64,000 bases of DNA from Alloacidobacterium dinghuense (GTDB lineage Bacteria; Acidobacteriota; Terriglobia; Terriglobales; Acidobacteriaceae): contig NZ_CP060394.1 in the NCBI RefSeq assembly GCF_014274465.1, positions 4,526,001 through 4,590,000 on the forward strand, written 5' to 3'. Below, in pieces: positions 54,292 to 62,934 of the stretch (the first letter of the stretch is position 1; each line of letters begins with the position of its first letter). The notes under the pieces were generated by a model. It saw only the letters and a program-made list of their open reading frames with translations, had not been told where the DNA came from and did no database searches. Position numbers and translations under genes: made by a program.

Positions 54292-54920
54292 AGAACACTG
54301 CACACTTAGGAATCCTAGCCGTGCTGGTTCAAGAAACCGGCTGCATGATGGGGCCGAAGTACAAACGGCCTGCGGTGAATGTTCCTCAACAGTACCGTAC
54401 GCCGGAACCGCAACAAGCCACCCAAGCCTCGTCGCTTGGCAACGAGCAATGGTGGCAGCTTTATGAGGATCCGGTGCTCACGCAGCTGATTCACACCGCC
54501 ATTGCGCAAAATTATGATGTGCGCATCGCCGCCGCTCGAGTGCTCGAAGCTCAGGCACAAGTCGGCATTACCCGCGCCAACCGATTTCCGTCCGCAAGCG
54601 TCGGCGCCGACATTTACAGCCAACAAAACGCCAAGGTGACAAATGTATTTCCCGCTTATCAGGTCAACACAGGCGAACTGAATCTATCGGTGATCTGGAA
54701 TCTGGACTTCTGGGGGAAGTATCGCAGACAAACCGAAGCGGCTCGAGCCCAATTATTCGCAACCGAGTGGGGGCAGCGAGCGGTGATTTCTTCGCTGGTG
54801 ACCAATGTAGCAACGGCTTATTTCCAGCTTCGTGCGCTCGACAGCGAACTCGAAATCTCGCGGCGCACGCTGGCATCTCGGCGAGAATCGCTCAAACCAA
54901 CTCAATTCCTCGAGGAGTGA
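54288..54920 (+). pseudogene. Truncated outer-membrane efflux lipoprotein (OprM/NodT type)
   Basis: The first 210 residues of an RND outer-membrane factor, usually about 470. A short signal with a lipobox-like ETGC is followed by MMGPKYKRPAVNVPQQYR, NEQWWQLYEDPVLTQLIHTAIAQNYDVRIAAARVLEAQAQVGITRANRFPSASVGA and LSVIWNLDFWGKYRRQTEAARAQLFATEW. After SLKPTQFLEE it stops, and the rest of the gene is gone. The break lies 30 bases before a 93-base copy of the 3' end of the NmrA-like gene, so a recombination event probably removed the tail. Confidence 0.85.
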
Positions 54921-54949
54921 ATTGGTGGGACGGCCTCCGGGTCACCTGA

Positions 54950-55042
54950 ATGAGAGAGGTGGTTGATCCTCGCGGAGGCCTTGCCATGTGGTCGTCACCG
55001 TCACGGCCTGACGCACATACCGGCTGCTTCCCAGTTGCTGCA
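54950..55042. repeat. Duplicate of the 3' end of the NmrA-like gene (copy 1)
   Basis: About 93 bases nearly identical to 55758-55849 (a few substitutions and one single-base length difference). On the minus strand it still encodes QQLGSSRYVRQAVTVTTT, the C-terminus of the NmrA-like protein, but with no gene attached. Both copies are in the same orientation. Confidence 0.9.
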
Positions 55043-55072
55043 TCTCTTGAGTTCAAGGGTGAACTCAAGAGA
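55043..55072. terminator. 13-bp stem hairpin after the cupin gene
   Basis: TCTCTTGAGTTCA and TGAACTCAAGAGA are perfect arms around a 4-base loop. It lies just past the stop codon of the leftward cupin gene, whose end also forms CCATGCTAAGCATGG (55077-55091). There is no T-tract, so termination is uncertain; it may equally mark the recombination scar. Confidence 0.45.
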
Positions 55073-55081
55073 TGGCCCATG

Positions 55082-55603
55082 CTAAGCATGGTCTGCGACA
55101 AGGAATGTCTGGTTCTTTTCCATGGACTTTGTCAACTTCACAAAATCAGCCTGAGAGAGTTGAGCAGGCAGGAAATCTGTCCTGCCATCCGGTTGCACTG
55201 CATCCTTCATCATCCGCTCGTGGTGATACGTTGAAACACTCAGCATGCGACACGGATGCTCACTCTTGTTGAAGAATGTGTGAGGCGCATTGGGTTGCAC
55301 CACCAGGCTTTCGCCGGATTCATACACGTTCCACTCAGCGGCGCCCTCGCTGTTCCAGGACCCAATAGCCAGAGTGCCTTCCAGTACATAGAAAAACTCC
55401 GCAAATGGGTGCTTATGAAGTGGAATACCCATGCCCGGCACGACCGTGGTCTCATAAATGGAGAAGGTATAGCCCGTGTTCTCTCCCAGTGCCCTCCATA
55501 GCAATTGCATAGGCCCGATAGCCAGCGCCGGGCCGCCTGTTTTGTTGTTCTTAATGACGTTGTGATGAATGACTTCTTCAAGCGGAGTGGGGAAGTTTGA
55601 CAT
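55082..55603 (-). CDS. Cupin-domain protein
   Basis: Protein of 173 residues; ATG with AAAGGAAA upstream. A single conserved beta-barrel cupin: motif 1 IPLHKHPFAEFFYVLEGTLAIG (His-X-His and Glu as likely metal ligands) and motif 2 QPNAPHTFFNKSEHPCRML. No signal peptide. The substrate is unknown; small cupins of this kind include oxygenases, isomerases and binding proteins. It lies 187 bases downstream of the NmrA-like gene on the same strand and may share its transcript and the TetR control. Confidence 0.88.
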   Translation of the reverse strand: MSNFPTPLEEVIHHNVIKNNKTGGPALAIGPMQLLWRALGENTGYTFSIYETTVVPGMGIPLHKHPFAEFFYVLEGTLAIGSWNSEGAAEWNVYESGESLVVQPNAPHTFFNKSEHPCRMLSVSTYHHERMMKDAVQPDGRTDFLPAQLSQADFVKLTKSMEKNQTFLVADHA

Positions 55604-55757
55604 ATAAGTTTCCTTTCGTGAACGAAGTTGGTGCTCTGGGGTGAATGTCAGAGCTTGTGAGTTGCGGAGCTAGCACTCCGCTAGTCCCGTGGGTTTCCAC
55701 AGTTATCTGTCGCATGAATCGTTACAGGCCCCTTACACAGCTGATCGGATCGCCTCG

Positions 55758-55849
55758 ATGAGAGAGGGGTTGATCCTCGCGGAGGCCTAGCTACGTGGTC
55801 GTCACTGTCACGGCCTGACGCACATACCGGCTGCTTTCCAGTTGCTGCA
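55758..55849. repeat. Duplicated segment at the 3' end of the NmrA-like gene (copy 2)
   Basis: The presumed original of the copy at 54950-55042. It covers the last ~20 codons of the NmrA-like gene and about 30 bases of downstream sequence. Confidence 0.9.
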
Positions 55850-56417
55850 CCATGAAGGCTGCCAGATCTGCCCGCCCGATCTTGTGCGCCTTTTCGCCGC
55901 CCTCCGTGCTCAGCACCCTGGCAACGCCGGTCTTCTCCCCGTCGGTCAACATCGGCGGTCGTACGAGCGTCCAGTCCAGGTTGCTGCCTTCGATCTCGGC
56001 CTCCATGCCCGCCTTGTCTACCAGCAGACCCCGCAGAAACGTCCGCATGAGCAGGTGCTCGTTGAAGAAGCCGGCGTTCTTGACGCTCTCGCCCGCACCA
56101 ACCACCGAAATCTTCAGCAACCGCCGCACGCCATTGCGTCGCATCGCGTCCACAATATTGTGTGCCGCGCTCGTTTCCATTGTCGTCACTTTCCACGGCG
56201 TCTTGCCGCCCAGCGCGTCGATGACCGCATCCTGTCCGGCGACCGCAACGTCGACCGCGGCCGCGTCCAGCACGTCGCCCGCAACAACTCTGACGTTCGC
56301 CTTCTTGTACTGCGCGGCACCGCGCACGAAAGCCGTCACCTTATGCCCAGCCGCCAACGCCTCATTTACCAGCGCTTCTCCGCTCTTGCCCGCTGCTCCA
56401 ATCACTAGAACTTTCAT
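55791..56417 (-). CDS. NmrA-like / atypical SDR NAD(P)-binding protein
   Basis: Protein of 208 residues; ATG with AAGGAGG at good spacing. The N-terminal dinucleotide site is VLVIGAAGKSGEALVNEALAAGHKVTAFVR (GXXGXXG). DVLDAAAVDVAVAGQDAVIDALGG and RLLKISVVGAGES follow, as in NmrA/HSCARG-like and YwnB-like proteins. The classical SDR YXXXK is absent, so a redox-sensing or atypical reductase role is more likely than a classical dehydrogenase. It is divergent from the TetR-type gene at 56583, its probable repressor. The 3' end has been duplicated 800 bases downstream. Confidence 0.9.
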   Translation of the reverse strand: MKVLVIGAAGKSGEALVNEALAAGHKVTAFVRGAAQYKKANVRVVAGDVLDAAAVDVAVAGQDAVIDALGGKTPWKVTTMETSAAHNIVDAMRRNGVRRLLKISVVGAGESVKNAGFFNEHLLMRTFLRGLLVDKAGMEAEIEGSNLDWTLVRPPMLTDGEKTGVARVLSTEGGEKAHKIGRADLAAFMVQQLESSRYVRQAVTVTTT

Positions 56418-56489
56418 CGCATCCTCCTTGTGCCTCGATTTGGCCGCCCATCCTAATGAGCGACCTGACGATTAGAGGACGAGTAATAA

Positions 56490-56540
56490 CCAGTGGTTGC
56501 AAATTAATCAGTGGTCTAATGGCCAGTGGTTGTAAATAAA
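56490..56540. promoter_or_regulatory. Direct repeats in the NmrA-like/TetR intergenic region
   Basis: CCAGTGGTTGCAAAT at about 56490 and CCAGTGGTTGTAAAT at about 56523 are 33 bases apart, with a related ATCAGTGGTCTAAT between them. Three spaced copies of an AGTGGT core in a 165-base divergent promoter region suggest an operator, plausibly for the adjacent TetR-type regulator. Confidence 0.5.
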
Positions 56541-56582
56541 CAATCGGTAGCAAGAATCTTCAAAAGGGGCTAAGCTATTGAA

Positions 56583-57263
56583 GTGACATCCACATCACCA
56601 AGCCGCCGGGCAGAGCGCAAGGAGAGGTTGCGGGGCGAAATCCTTGCGGCCGCCAGCAAAATGTTTGCCGATCGCGGCTACGAAGCTGTGACGCTTCGCT
56701 CTATCGCTGAAGAGATCGGCTATACGCACGCCGTGATTTATCAACATTTCCCCGACAAAGCGCATATTCTTGCCGAACTGAGCAGGGAGACGATCGGGCT
56801 GCTGATTCAGAACTTCGACGCGATTGCCGCTAAACCTCTTCGACCGAAGGAGCGCCTTTTTGCGACTTCACGCGGCTTAATTCAATTCTGCACTGCCCAT
56901 CCACAGCAGTTTCGCAACGTCTTCTTCGGGCCGGAGAACCGCAACGGCATTCGCGCTGGACAATATATCGACGATATTGGCAGGCCGTTGTTCCGGCGAT
57001 TCGTGCAGCTCTTTATCGACGTTGCCAAGGATGAAGGATTGCCAAGTAAGAATGACATAGTGGTGGCCCACACCTGGTGGTACACAATCTTTGGCCTCGC
57101 CACGCTCATGGTCATCCAAGGGGTTGTGCCTGACTTGCCTGACCAGACTCTCGTGGTCGAGCAAACGATCGCAACGCTTTGGGCGGGCGTTCAGGTTGTT
57201 CCGCGATTGCCGAAGAGCGCAATCACTAAGCGATCCGGCCGATCCAGTGCCTCAAAGCAATAA
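56583..57263 (+). CDS. TetR/AcrR-family transcriptional regulator
   Basis: Protein of 226 residues with a GTG start at 56583. The N-terminal helix-turn-helix is typical: RGEILAAASKMFADRGYEAVTLRSIAEEIGYTHAVIYQHFPDKAHILAEL (about residues 18-67). The C-terminal ligand-binding part (FATSRGLIQFCTAHPQQFRNVFFGPENRNGI) resembles the TetR_C_33/WHG-like group. The last residues are basic (KRSGRSSASK). It is divergent from the NmrA-like gene with repeated AGTGGT elements between them, the usual arrangement for a TetR repressor and its target. Confidence 0.92.
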   Translation: MTSTSPSRRAERKERLRGEILAAASKMFADRGYEAVTLRSIAEEIGYTHAVIYQHFPDKAHILAELSRETIGLLIQNFDAIAAKPLRPKERLFATSRGLIQFCTAHPQQFRNVFFGPENRNGIRAGQYIDDIGRPLFRRFVQLFIDVAKDEGLPSKNDIVVAHTWWYTIFGLATLMVIQGVVPDLPDQTLVVEQTIATLWAGVQVVPRLPKSAITKRSGRSSASKQ

Positions 57264-57646
57264 CAGCTTCTGTCCATAAACGGGGATCACGTTTCCAACC
57301 ACTAGAGGCGAGTGCCAACCAACATTCCAGCGCTTCGACGGCAATCCAAGTTGCCGTAAAACCGGCTGTTCGGACGGTGACAGTTCATTACAACCCAAGA
57401 GGGCGCGTTCCAGGTTCACCAGTTAAGGGCTGACAATTGCGGCGTCATAAAGTGGGGCGTGCCGCGGTAAGCCCGCAGATCGTGTTGGGAAAAGGTCTAC
57501 AACGGAGAGGTCTGTCCCAAACAGTAACAGCACTGCCCTACTTGAGATAATTGGATTTGACGGTCCGCTTCTGGTCCGCCTCGAAGTAAAAACAGCAGAA
57601 GTTTTGAGCCCCGCTGTTGAGCGTAAGCCATTGTTGTTTAATAGCT
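57264..57646. other. Intergenic region, nothing recognised
   Basis: About 380 bases between the TetR-type gene and tRNA-Cys. No frame with start, ribosome site and protein-like composition on either strand. Confidence 0.4.
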
Positions 57647-57721
57647 TGGAGGCGCGGGTCGGAATCGAACCGACGCATAAAGGTTTTGCAGACCTCTCCC
57701 TTACCGCTTGGGTACCGCGCC
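57647..57721 (-). tRNA. tRNA-Cys (GCA)
   Basis: On the minus strand the acceptor arms GGCGCGG and CCGCGCC pair perfectly, the T-arm is GTCGG-TTCGATT-CCGAC, and the anticodon stem GAGGT/ACCTT encloses the loop CTGCAAA with anticodon GCA. The CCA end is encoded (TGG at 57647-57649). Confidence 0.95.
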
Positions 57722-57806
57722 TTGGATAGGAAATCTTACTTCATTCGGCGGTGTTGAAGCCATTCTGCGGTCAGGTATTTTTTGAACTAACCCGATGGCA
57801 GCTGAC

Positions 57807-57881
<75 letters not shown>

Positions 57882-58038
57882 TTGGTACTTATTGAGTATA
57901 TCGGCTTGGCCAAGCACGGTCAACGCGGCCCGGCAGGAATAGAGAGTCCGCTGCATATGAGCACAGACACAGACATGTACAGCAAATACCAGATCATAGC
58001 TCCGTAAAGAAGTGGCGAATTCAACCATCGCAGCGCCT

Positions 58039-58329
58039 CTAAAATCTCAGATTCGAGCCGATCATCGATCTCTCAATGGTTGCCGGCTCAAAAGTCGTAA
58101 AACGCTGTACGCCGCTCCCGAACGCATTCTGCGCGCCGCCACCATGCCACACTCCTCTCACCACGCATTCGGTGACCTCTCGTCTGCCTTGATCTCCAGC
58201 GTAACCGGGGCAGCTTACTTCGATGTTGGCGAAAGCATGATGGCTCTGCTTGTCCAGCCAGCCGGGGCGGATACCGTCTCCCAGCAGGAAATCGACAAGA
58301 GAACAAGACTGATTGACTTGGTTATCCAT
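58039..58329 (-). CDS. Hypothetical protein, 96 residues
   Basis: Frame from the ATG at 58329, which follows AAAGGAAAG at good spacing. The start reads MDNQVNQSCSLVDFLLGDGIRPGWLDKQ, and Cys, Gly and Val-rich text follows without domain features, signal or membrane segment. The ribosome site is the main support. The opposite strand also has a long frame here, so the call is tentative; it may be the remnant of a longer gene. Confidence 0.4.
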   Translation of the reverse strand: MDNQVNQSCSLVDFLLGDGIRPGWLDKQSHHAFANIEVSCPGYAGDQGRREVTECVVRGVWHGGGAQNAFGSGVQRFTTFEPATIERSMIGSNLRF

Positions 58330-58507
58330 GGCTCTTTCCTTTCTTTTTGGTTGCACGAGATCAAGACGCATTTTCAAACTCAGGGCCCAACCGAATCGGC
58401 CAGGGATAGGCGCTATGAGGTGGTTGCCGCACACCGCCTATCTAAGCAAACGAGGAAACTGGTCTGAATCCTCCATGTCGGCTATTGCTTTGTCAGCCAC
58501 CATGCGG

Positions 58508-59092
58508 TTACTGAATGCGAACCTGGCCGCGGATTTCACCCGAAGGAAAATTCGTGGTGTGGACGTTGATGTAGGTATCGCCGCGGCGGATTGCCTTAAT
58601 GAGACCCGCCAAATTGCCTGGCTCGATACCCTGGGGAATGACCGAGTCGACGTTGGTTGACGGCAGAATACTTACATCCGAGGCAGTGATTGTTCCGGTT
58701 ACCGTGCCGGAAGCAGGGCACGGCGGTTTTACGTTGCCGCCGCACAGAAATACAACAACGCCGCCATTCGTCATGCTTGCACCGAAGTGAATGTGGGCCT
58801 GAACAACAGCGCTGCTCATGTTTGCATATGACAACTCGAATGAGATCGTCTCGTTATCGTTGATCTGAGCTTCGAACTTCCCGTGACTCGGTGCGAGAAC
58901 AGAGGGAACCTGTTCAAACGAGACCAGGTCGGCCTTTAAGGTATCTCCACGATCCCATTCCTGGGCATGGGCATTGCTTCCCTGCTGTAAGAGCACGAAT
59001 AGAGCTGAGAGCAGAAGAAGCGATTTTATGAGTAGAGCAGCGAACTGAAGAACCGATTCGCCGATGGTTGTGTTGCTGAATGCCTTCGTCAT
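58508..59092 (-). CDS. Exported CHRD-domain protein
   Basis: Protein of 194 residues from the ATG at 59092 (AAAGGAAA upstream); 23 open codons before it are not needed. It has a hydrophobic N-terminal signal (LLIKSLLLLSALFVLLQQGSNAHAQ). The CHRD domain is marked by LKADLVSFEQVPSVLAPSHGKFEAQIN, VVQAHIHFGASMTNGGVVVFLC and IRRGDTYINVHTTNFPSGEIRGQV near the C-terminus. CHRD domains occur in chordin and in many exported bacterial proteins of unknown function. It lies 100 bases after the beta-propeller gene on the same strand, and both products are exported. Confidence 0.92.
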   Translation of the reverse strand: MTKAFSNTTIGESVLQFAALLIKSLLLLSALFVLLQQGSNAHAQEWDRGDTLKADLVSFEQVPSVLAPSHGKFEAQINDNETISFELSYANMSSAVVQAHIHFGASMTNGGVVVFLCGGNVKPPCPASGTVTGTITASDVSILPSTNVDSVIPQGIEPGNLAGLIKAIRRGDTYINVHTTNFPSGEIRGQVRIQ

Positions 59093-59192
59093 TTCAATTT
59101 CCTTTGTGCGAAATTCTTGAGTTGAGCTTCCGGTTAAACCGGTTGAGGTTATCTGGCTCAACCGGAAGCAGTCGGAGAGTGGCGAATCGGGC

Positions 59193-60302
59193 TTAGTCCA
59201 GATTCAGCGTCCAAATCGTGAGCGAGGCGGTGTTGTCGTCTACCGCAGCGAGGATCGCGGTATCGTCGTTCACCTTGTTCACTGCGAGACCGAACGATCC
59301 ACCCTGGTTGGGGTCCACCGGAATCTCCTTCACAAATTGGCCGTCTTTTGTGAATTCAACGATCTCGCTGGGCTGGTTGGGATCGCTGTTGATAACGTCG
59401 TTATTGGTGACCAGCAGATGACCGTTCGGCGCTTCCGCCATCGCCAAGGCACCGTGGAGATGCGTGTTGTCCTGGTAAACGATGCTGCCCGGACCGTCGC
59501 TGCTCGTCCGCCGCATGGCGTCGCGCACAACGAACACCGCGTTATCCAGCGTCGAAGCCACGTACAGCCGATCGCCGCGCTGGTCGTAGACGAGACCGGT
59601 AGGCGCATCGAACAAAGCCGCAGGATCACCCTGATGCATGAAGCCAGAGGCGATCGTGTAGTGATCCAGCTTGGTCAGTCCTGCATCGCTCACTCCGAAA
59701 TCAATCCGGCTTACGGTGCCATCCAGGGCATTCGAAAAGAAAACGATCGCGCGATCGCCCTTGTCTACCACCGTCATGTCCCAGGGCCCGTTGATCTGCG
59801 CGCTGGTAAACGTTTGAATCAGCTTTCCCTGATTGTTGATCACCAGCAACGAGCCAGGCTTTGCCGTCGCAGACGTCCCATCGGCTGTGGGAAGGTTGGC
59901 GACCAGCACGAACCCGTACTGAAGCGTACCGAGCCCAGTGGAAAGCCCCAAAGGCGCCGTTCCCTGAAAAAAGAGTGATGGCGAACCGCTCTTTGGGATC
60001 CGGACGATCGTGGTACCGGTTCCCTGAAGATTTTGGTTGTTGTTGAAGTTGGAAACTAGAATGTCGCCGTGCTGCAGAGGCCCGGAGCCGGTCTGGAAAT
60101 TGTCCTTGATGAAGGCTACGCCGTAGGGATTGACGTCTCCATTGCTGGGCACGGTGGAGGCTGTGCGAACGGGACTGGGCAAAAATGCGTCGTCTGCGTC
60201 GCGGTCGCGGTGGTACTGGGCAAAGCAGAGACCCGAGGCCACTGCTGTAAAGGTGAGAGCTGCGATGGTTTTGCGAATGTGGGAGCTGTATGTCAGATGC
60301 AT
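59193..60302 (-). CDS. Exported beta-propeller (NHL-like) protein
   Basis: Protein of about 369 residues from the ATG at 60302 (AAAAGGATG upstream). Signal peptide KTIAALTFTAVASGLCFAQ. Repeating four-strand blades are suggested by NPYGVAFIKDNF, HGDILVSNFNNNQN, GSLLVINNQGKLIQTF, APTGLVYDQRGDRLYVASTLDNAVFVV and GHLLVTNNDVINSD. These resemble the six- or seven-bladed propellers of NHL or lactonase-like proteins common in Acidobacteria. No catalytic residues can be pointed to. Its neighbour encodes a CHRD protein in the same direction. Confidence 0.88.
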   Translation of the reverse strand: MHLTYSSHIRKTIAALTFTAVASGLCFAQYHRDRDADDAFLPSPVRTASTVPSNGDVNPYGVAFIKDNFQTGSGPLQHGDILVSNFNNNQNLQGTGTTIVRIPKSGSPSLFFQGTAPLGLSTGLGTLQYGFVLVANLPTADGTSATAKPGSLLVINNQGKLIQTFTSAQINGPWDMTVVDKGDRAIVFFSNALDGTVSRIDFGVSDAGLTKLDHYTIASGFMHQGDPAALFDAPTGLVYDQRGDRLYVASTLDNAVFVVRDAMRRTSSDGPGSIVYQDNTHLHGALAMAEAPNGHLLVTNNDVINSDPNQPSEIVEFTKDGQFVKEIPVDPNQGGSFGLAVNKVNDDTAILAAVDDNTASLTIWTLNLD

Positions 60303-60567
60303 GGGAATTTCATCCTTTTCCGTCAAAGTTGAGTCCGCCGGAGGGGAGCGGCAGCAACCGAAAAGTATGAAAATCTCCCGGCCTATGTCGTTTGGAATCG
60401 CTGAAAGATAGATTGGAAATTCGTTTGTGAATCTGAACCGGCGTCGTGAATGCCTGCTATCTGACAGAGTTTCTTGGAAATGACATTCTCGAGATCAATG
60501 ACCGAAAGATAGGCTGGACGACCACTGGCGAAGGGAATTTTGTCCCTTCTTTTCATCTGCTTGGACT

Positions 60568-62190
60568 ATGCTTAGGAAAAGCTTGGGGCTTTCTTGGGGC
60601 CATTCTGCGCGGGTTTCGATCGTCGTGGATAGCGCAAACTACAGCTTCGGACCATTCCGACTAGTTCCGTCGGAGCATCTTCTGCTGCGGGAAGAGAAGC
60701 CCATCCCTTTGGCGCCCAAGGCCTATGAGCTGCTTTTCGCGCTGGTAAAACGCCATGGGCGTCTGGTAAGCCGCGAAGAGCTGATGCATGAAATCTGGCC
60801 CGATAGCTTCGTTGAAGAAATCAATCTGACGGTAAATATCTCGCTGCTACGAAAGACCCTCGGCGAGCAGATCGATGGACGGCAATATATTGCGACTGTT
60901 CCAAAGCGCGGATACCGCTTTGACGCCACCGTCTGTGAATCGGTGCAAGCGGCTGAAGAGGCAGCTGAAGCGATTGGCCTACCGTCTGGAAAGACACCCG
61001 ACTCAACCACGAGCACGCAGCAGCCAGACGGGGATCAGCACGCCACGATTCCCAAAAGCAGCAAGTCGACGACATGGCGGTACGTTGCCAGTCTCGTGCT
61101 GGCAGCTGGAGTCGTCGTGGCAGGATTCCTTCTATGGAAGCATTGGGCAGCCTCCCGGACTGAACCCATAAAGGTCGAGGCGCACCACGCAGGCCAGCCC
61201 GAGAATGCCCAGGCCTTCGATCTGTATACCCGCGCCCGAGCCTTGTGGAACAAGCGAAGCATCGAGTCGGTGCAGCAGAGTCTGGATCTCTTCCGACAAG
61301 CGATCAATGCTGACCCGAGCTACGCCGAAGCCTATGCCGGTCTCGCCGACGCCTACATCACAGCAGGGTCTTACGGAAGTAGCTTCCTGGCCCCGCAGAT
61401 CGCGATACCCAAGGCTGAAGAAGCGGTGCACAAGGCGCTTGTGCTCGACGACAGTTCGTCGGACGCGCATACTTCTCTGGCCTACATCAAACTCACCTAT
61501 GACTGGGATTGGCCTGGCGCGGAAGCCGAATTCAAGCGCGCTCTCGCACTCGATCCGAAAAACGTGAACGCCCGCCATTGGTATTCGCATGAGCTGATGG
61601 CTGAGGGTCGCATCCTGGAATCGCACGAGCAAAGTGAACAGGCGCTCTACATCGAGCCAATGGACCGAATCCTCAACGAGCACATGGCGTGGCATCACCT
61701 GATGGCCCGCGAATACGACCGCTCGATCCCTCAGGCACGGAAGGCAATCGAGATCGATCCAGATTTCGTGCAGGCTCACCGCGTCCTGGGCCTCGATTAC
61801 CTCTACACCGGGCGATACACCGAGGCGTGCAGCGAGTTCAAGAAGGGTGTCGATCTGTCCCATGGCGATCCCGTGTCCCAGGCATATTTGGCCCGTTGTT
61901 ACGCCATGTCGCATCGCAGCGCGGATGCGCGCCAGATCCTCGATTCGCTGATCAAAGACACGCAGGAGCGGTACATCTCTTCAGCCGAGATTGCGGCCGT
62001 GTTTGCGGCCCTCGGTGACGATACGAATTGCGTGACGTGGTTGCAGAAAGCGGTACAGGAAAAATCGAGCGCGATGATTTACTTGAATATTGATCCGGTC
62101 TTTGATCGCATGCGGGCAAATCCCAGCTTTCAAGCGATTGTGAAACAGATAGGCCTCACGCCGGAAATCGACGAAAAGAAGAAGATATAA
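60568..62190 (+). CDS. Transmembrane winged-helix regulator with TPR sensor (CadC/ToxR-like)
   Basis: Protein of up to 540 residues. The N-terminal OmpR/CadC-type winged helix reads NYSFGPFRLVPSEHLLLREEKPIPLAPKAYELLFALVKRHGRLVSREELMHEIW, then INLTVNISLLRKTLGE and YIATVPKRGYRF (to about residue 118). One membrane helix (WRYVASLVLAAGVVVAGFLLW, about 168-189) follows, then tetratricopeptide repeats to the end (AFDLYTRARALWNKR, AYAGLADAYITAG, AEAEFKRALALDPKNVNA). The design is a membrane-bound transcription factor with a periplasmic protein-binding domain, frequent in Acidobacteria. The ATG at 60568 has no ribosome site; a GTG at 60625 just before the winged helix is an equally good start. Its stop lies 4 bases from the end of the convergent ABC gene. 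Confidence 0.9.
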   Translation: MLRKSLGLSWGHSARVSIVVDSANYSFGPFRLVPSEHLLLREEKPIPLAPKAYELLFALVKRHGRLVSREELMHEIWPDSFVEEINLTVNISLLRKTLGEQIDGRQYIATVPKRGYRFDATVCESVQAAEEAAEAIGLPSGKTPDSTTSTQQPDGDQHATIPKSSKSTTWRYVASLVLAAGVVVAGFLLWKHWAASRTEPIKVEAHHAGQPENAQAFDLYTRARALWNKRSIESVQQSLDLFRQAINADPSYAEAYAGLADAYITAGSYGSSFLAPQIAIPKAEEAVHKALVLDDSSSDAHTSLAYIKLTYDWDWPGAEAEFKRALALDPKNVNARHWYSHELMAEGRILESHEQSEQALYIEPMDRILNEHMAWHHLMAREYDRSIPQARKAIEIDPDFVQAHRVLGLDYLYTGRYTEACSEFKKGVDLSHGDPVSQAYLARCYAMSHRSADARQILDSLIKDTQERYISSAEIAAVFAALGDDTNCVTWLQKAVQEKSSAMIYLNIDPVFDRMRANPSFQAIVKQIGLTPEIDEKKKI

Positions 62191-62194
62191 AGAC

Positions 62195-62902
62195 CTATCG
62201 CGCGGCCAGTTGGCCTCTGCCGGCTTCAATGCTGGTGATCTCACCATCGCGCATATGCAGGATCCGGTCTGCAATCGCCGCAGCCTCCGGATTGTGCGTG
62301 ATCATCAATACTGTCTGCTTTAGTTCCCGATTCGAACGCAGAAGCATATCAAGAACGGCGTCAGAATTCTTGCTGTCGAGATTGCCGGTCGGCTCATCGG
62401 CCAGCACAATCGCGGGATGGGTGACGAGTGCGCGCGCAAGGGCCACGCGTTGCTGCTCGCCGCCGGATAGTTCGGAAGGACGATGCTGCAGCCGTCCGCT
62501 GATTCCAAGCAGCTGCGTCAGATGTTCCAGATATGCACGATCGAGCGGCTCTTTGCGTCCGGAGATCTCGTAGGCAATCTCGACATTCTGGATGGCCGTA
62601 AGCGTGGGCAGAAGATTAAAACGCTGAAAAACAAATCCGATCTTTGTCTTTCGCATCCGCGTACGCTCAGAGTCGGTCAGAGAGCTGAAATCGGATCCAT
62701 CAATGCTGACGTGCCCCGAAGTGGGTCGTGTCAATCCGCCAAGAATATAGAAGAGCGTCGACTTCCCGCTTCCCGAGGGTCCGACAATGCTGACAAATTC
62801 CCCGGACTCGATCGTGAACGAAACGTTGCGAAGGGCTGGAACATCAATTTTTCCAGTGCGATAAACCTTCGACAGGTTTTCTGCGGTGATGATGGGCTGC
62901 AC
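62195..62902 (-). CDS. LolD/MacB-type ABC transporter ATP-binding protein
   Basis: Protein of 235 residues with a GTG start. Walker A GPSGSGKST (about 42-50), Q-loop VFQRFNLLP, signature LSGGEQQRV (about 143-151), Walker B IVLADEPTGNLD and the H-loop histidine in MITHNPE are all present. FYILGGLTRPTSGHV and the NLDSKNS region place it in the LolD/MacB/FtsE-like subfamily, which works with FtsX-type permeases on lipoproteins or peptides. No permease gene is adjacent in the window. Possibly co-transcribed with the receiver gene just upstream (32-base gap). Confidence 0.93.
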   Translation of the reverse strand: MQPIITAENLSKVYRTGKIDVPALRNVSFTIESGEFVSIVGPSGSGKSTLFYILGGLTRPTSGHVSIDGSDFSSLTDSERTRMRKTKIGFVFQRFNLLPTLTAIQNVEIAYEISGRKEPLDRAYLEHLTQLLGISGRLQHRPSELSGGEQQRVALARALVTHPAIVLADEPTGNLDSKNSDAVLDMLLRSNRELKQTVLMITHNPEAAAIADRILHMRDGEITSIEAGRGQLAAR

Positions 62903-62934
62903 TCTTTGATTGTAAATGCAGCCCCATCTTCCGT

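Noticed and set aside
58012-58467. Plus-strand frame of 151 codons
   Set aside because: No ribosome site; the opposite-strand frame has a good one, and neither text shows a recognisable domain.
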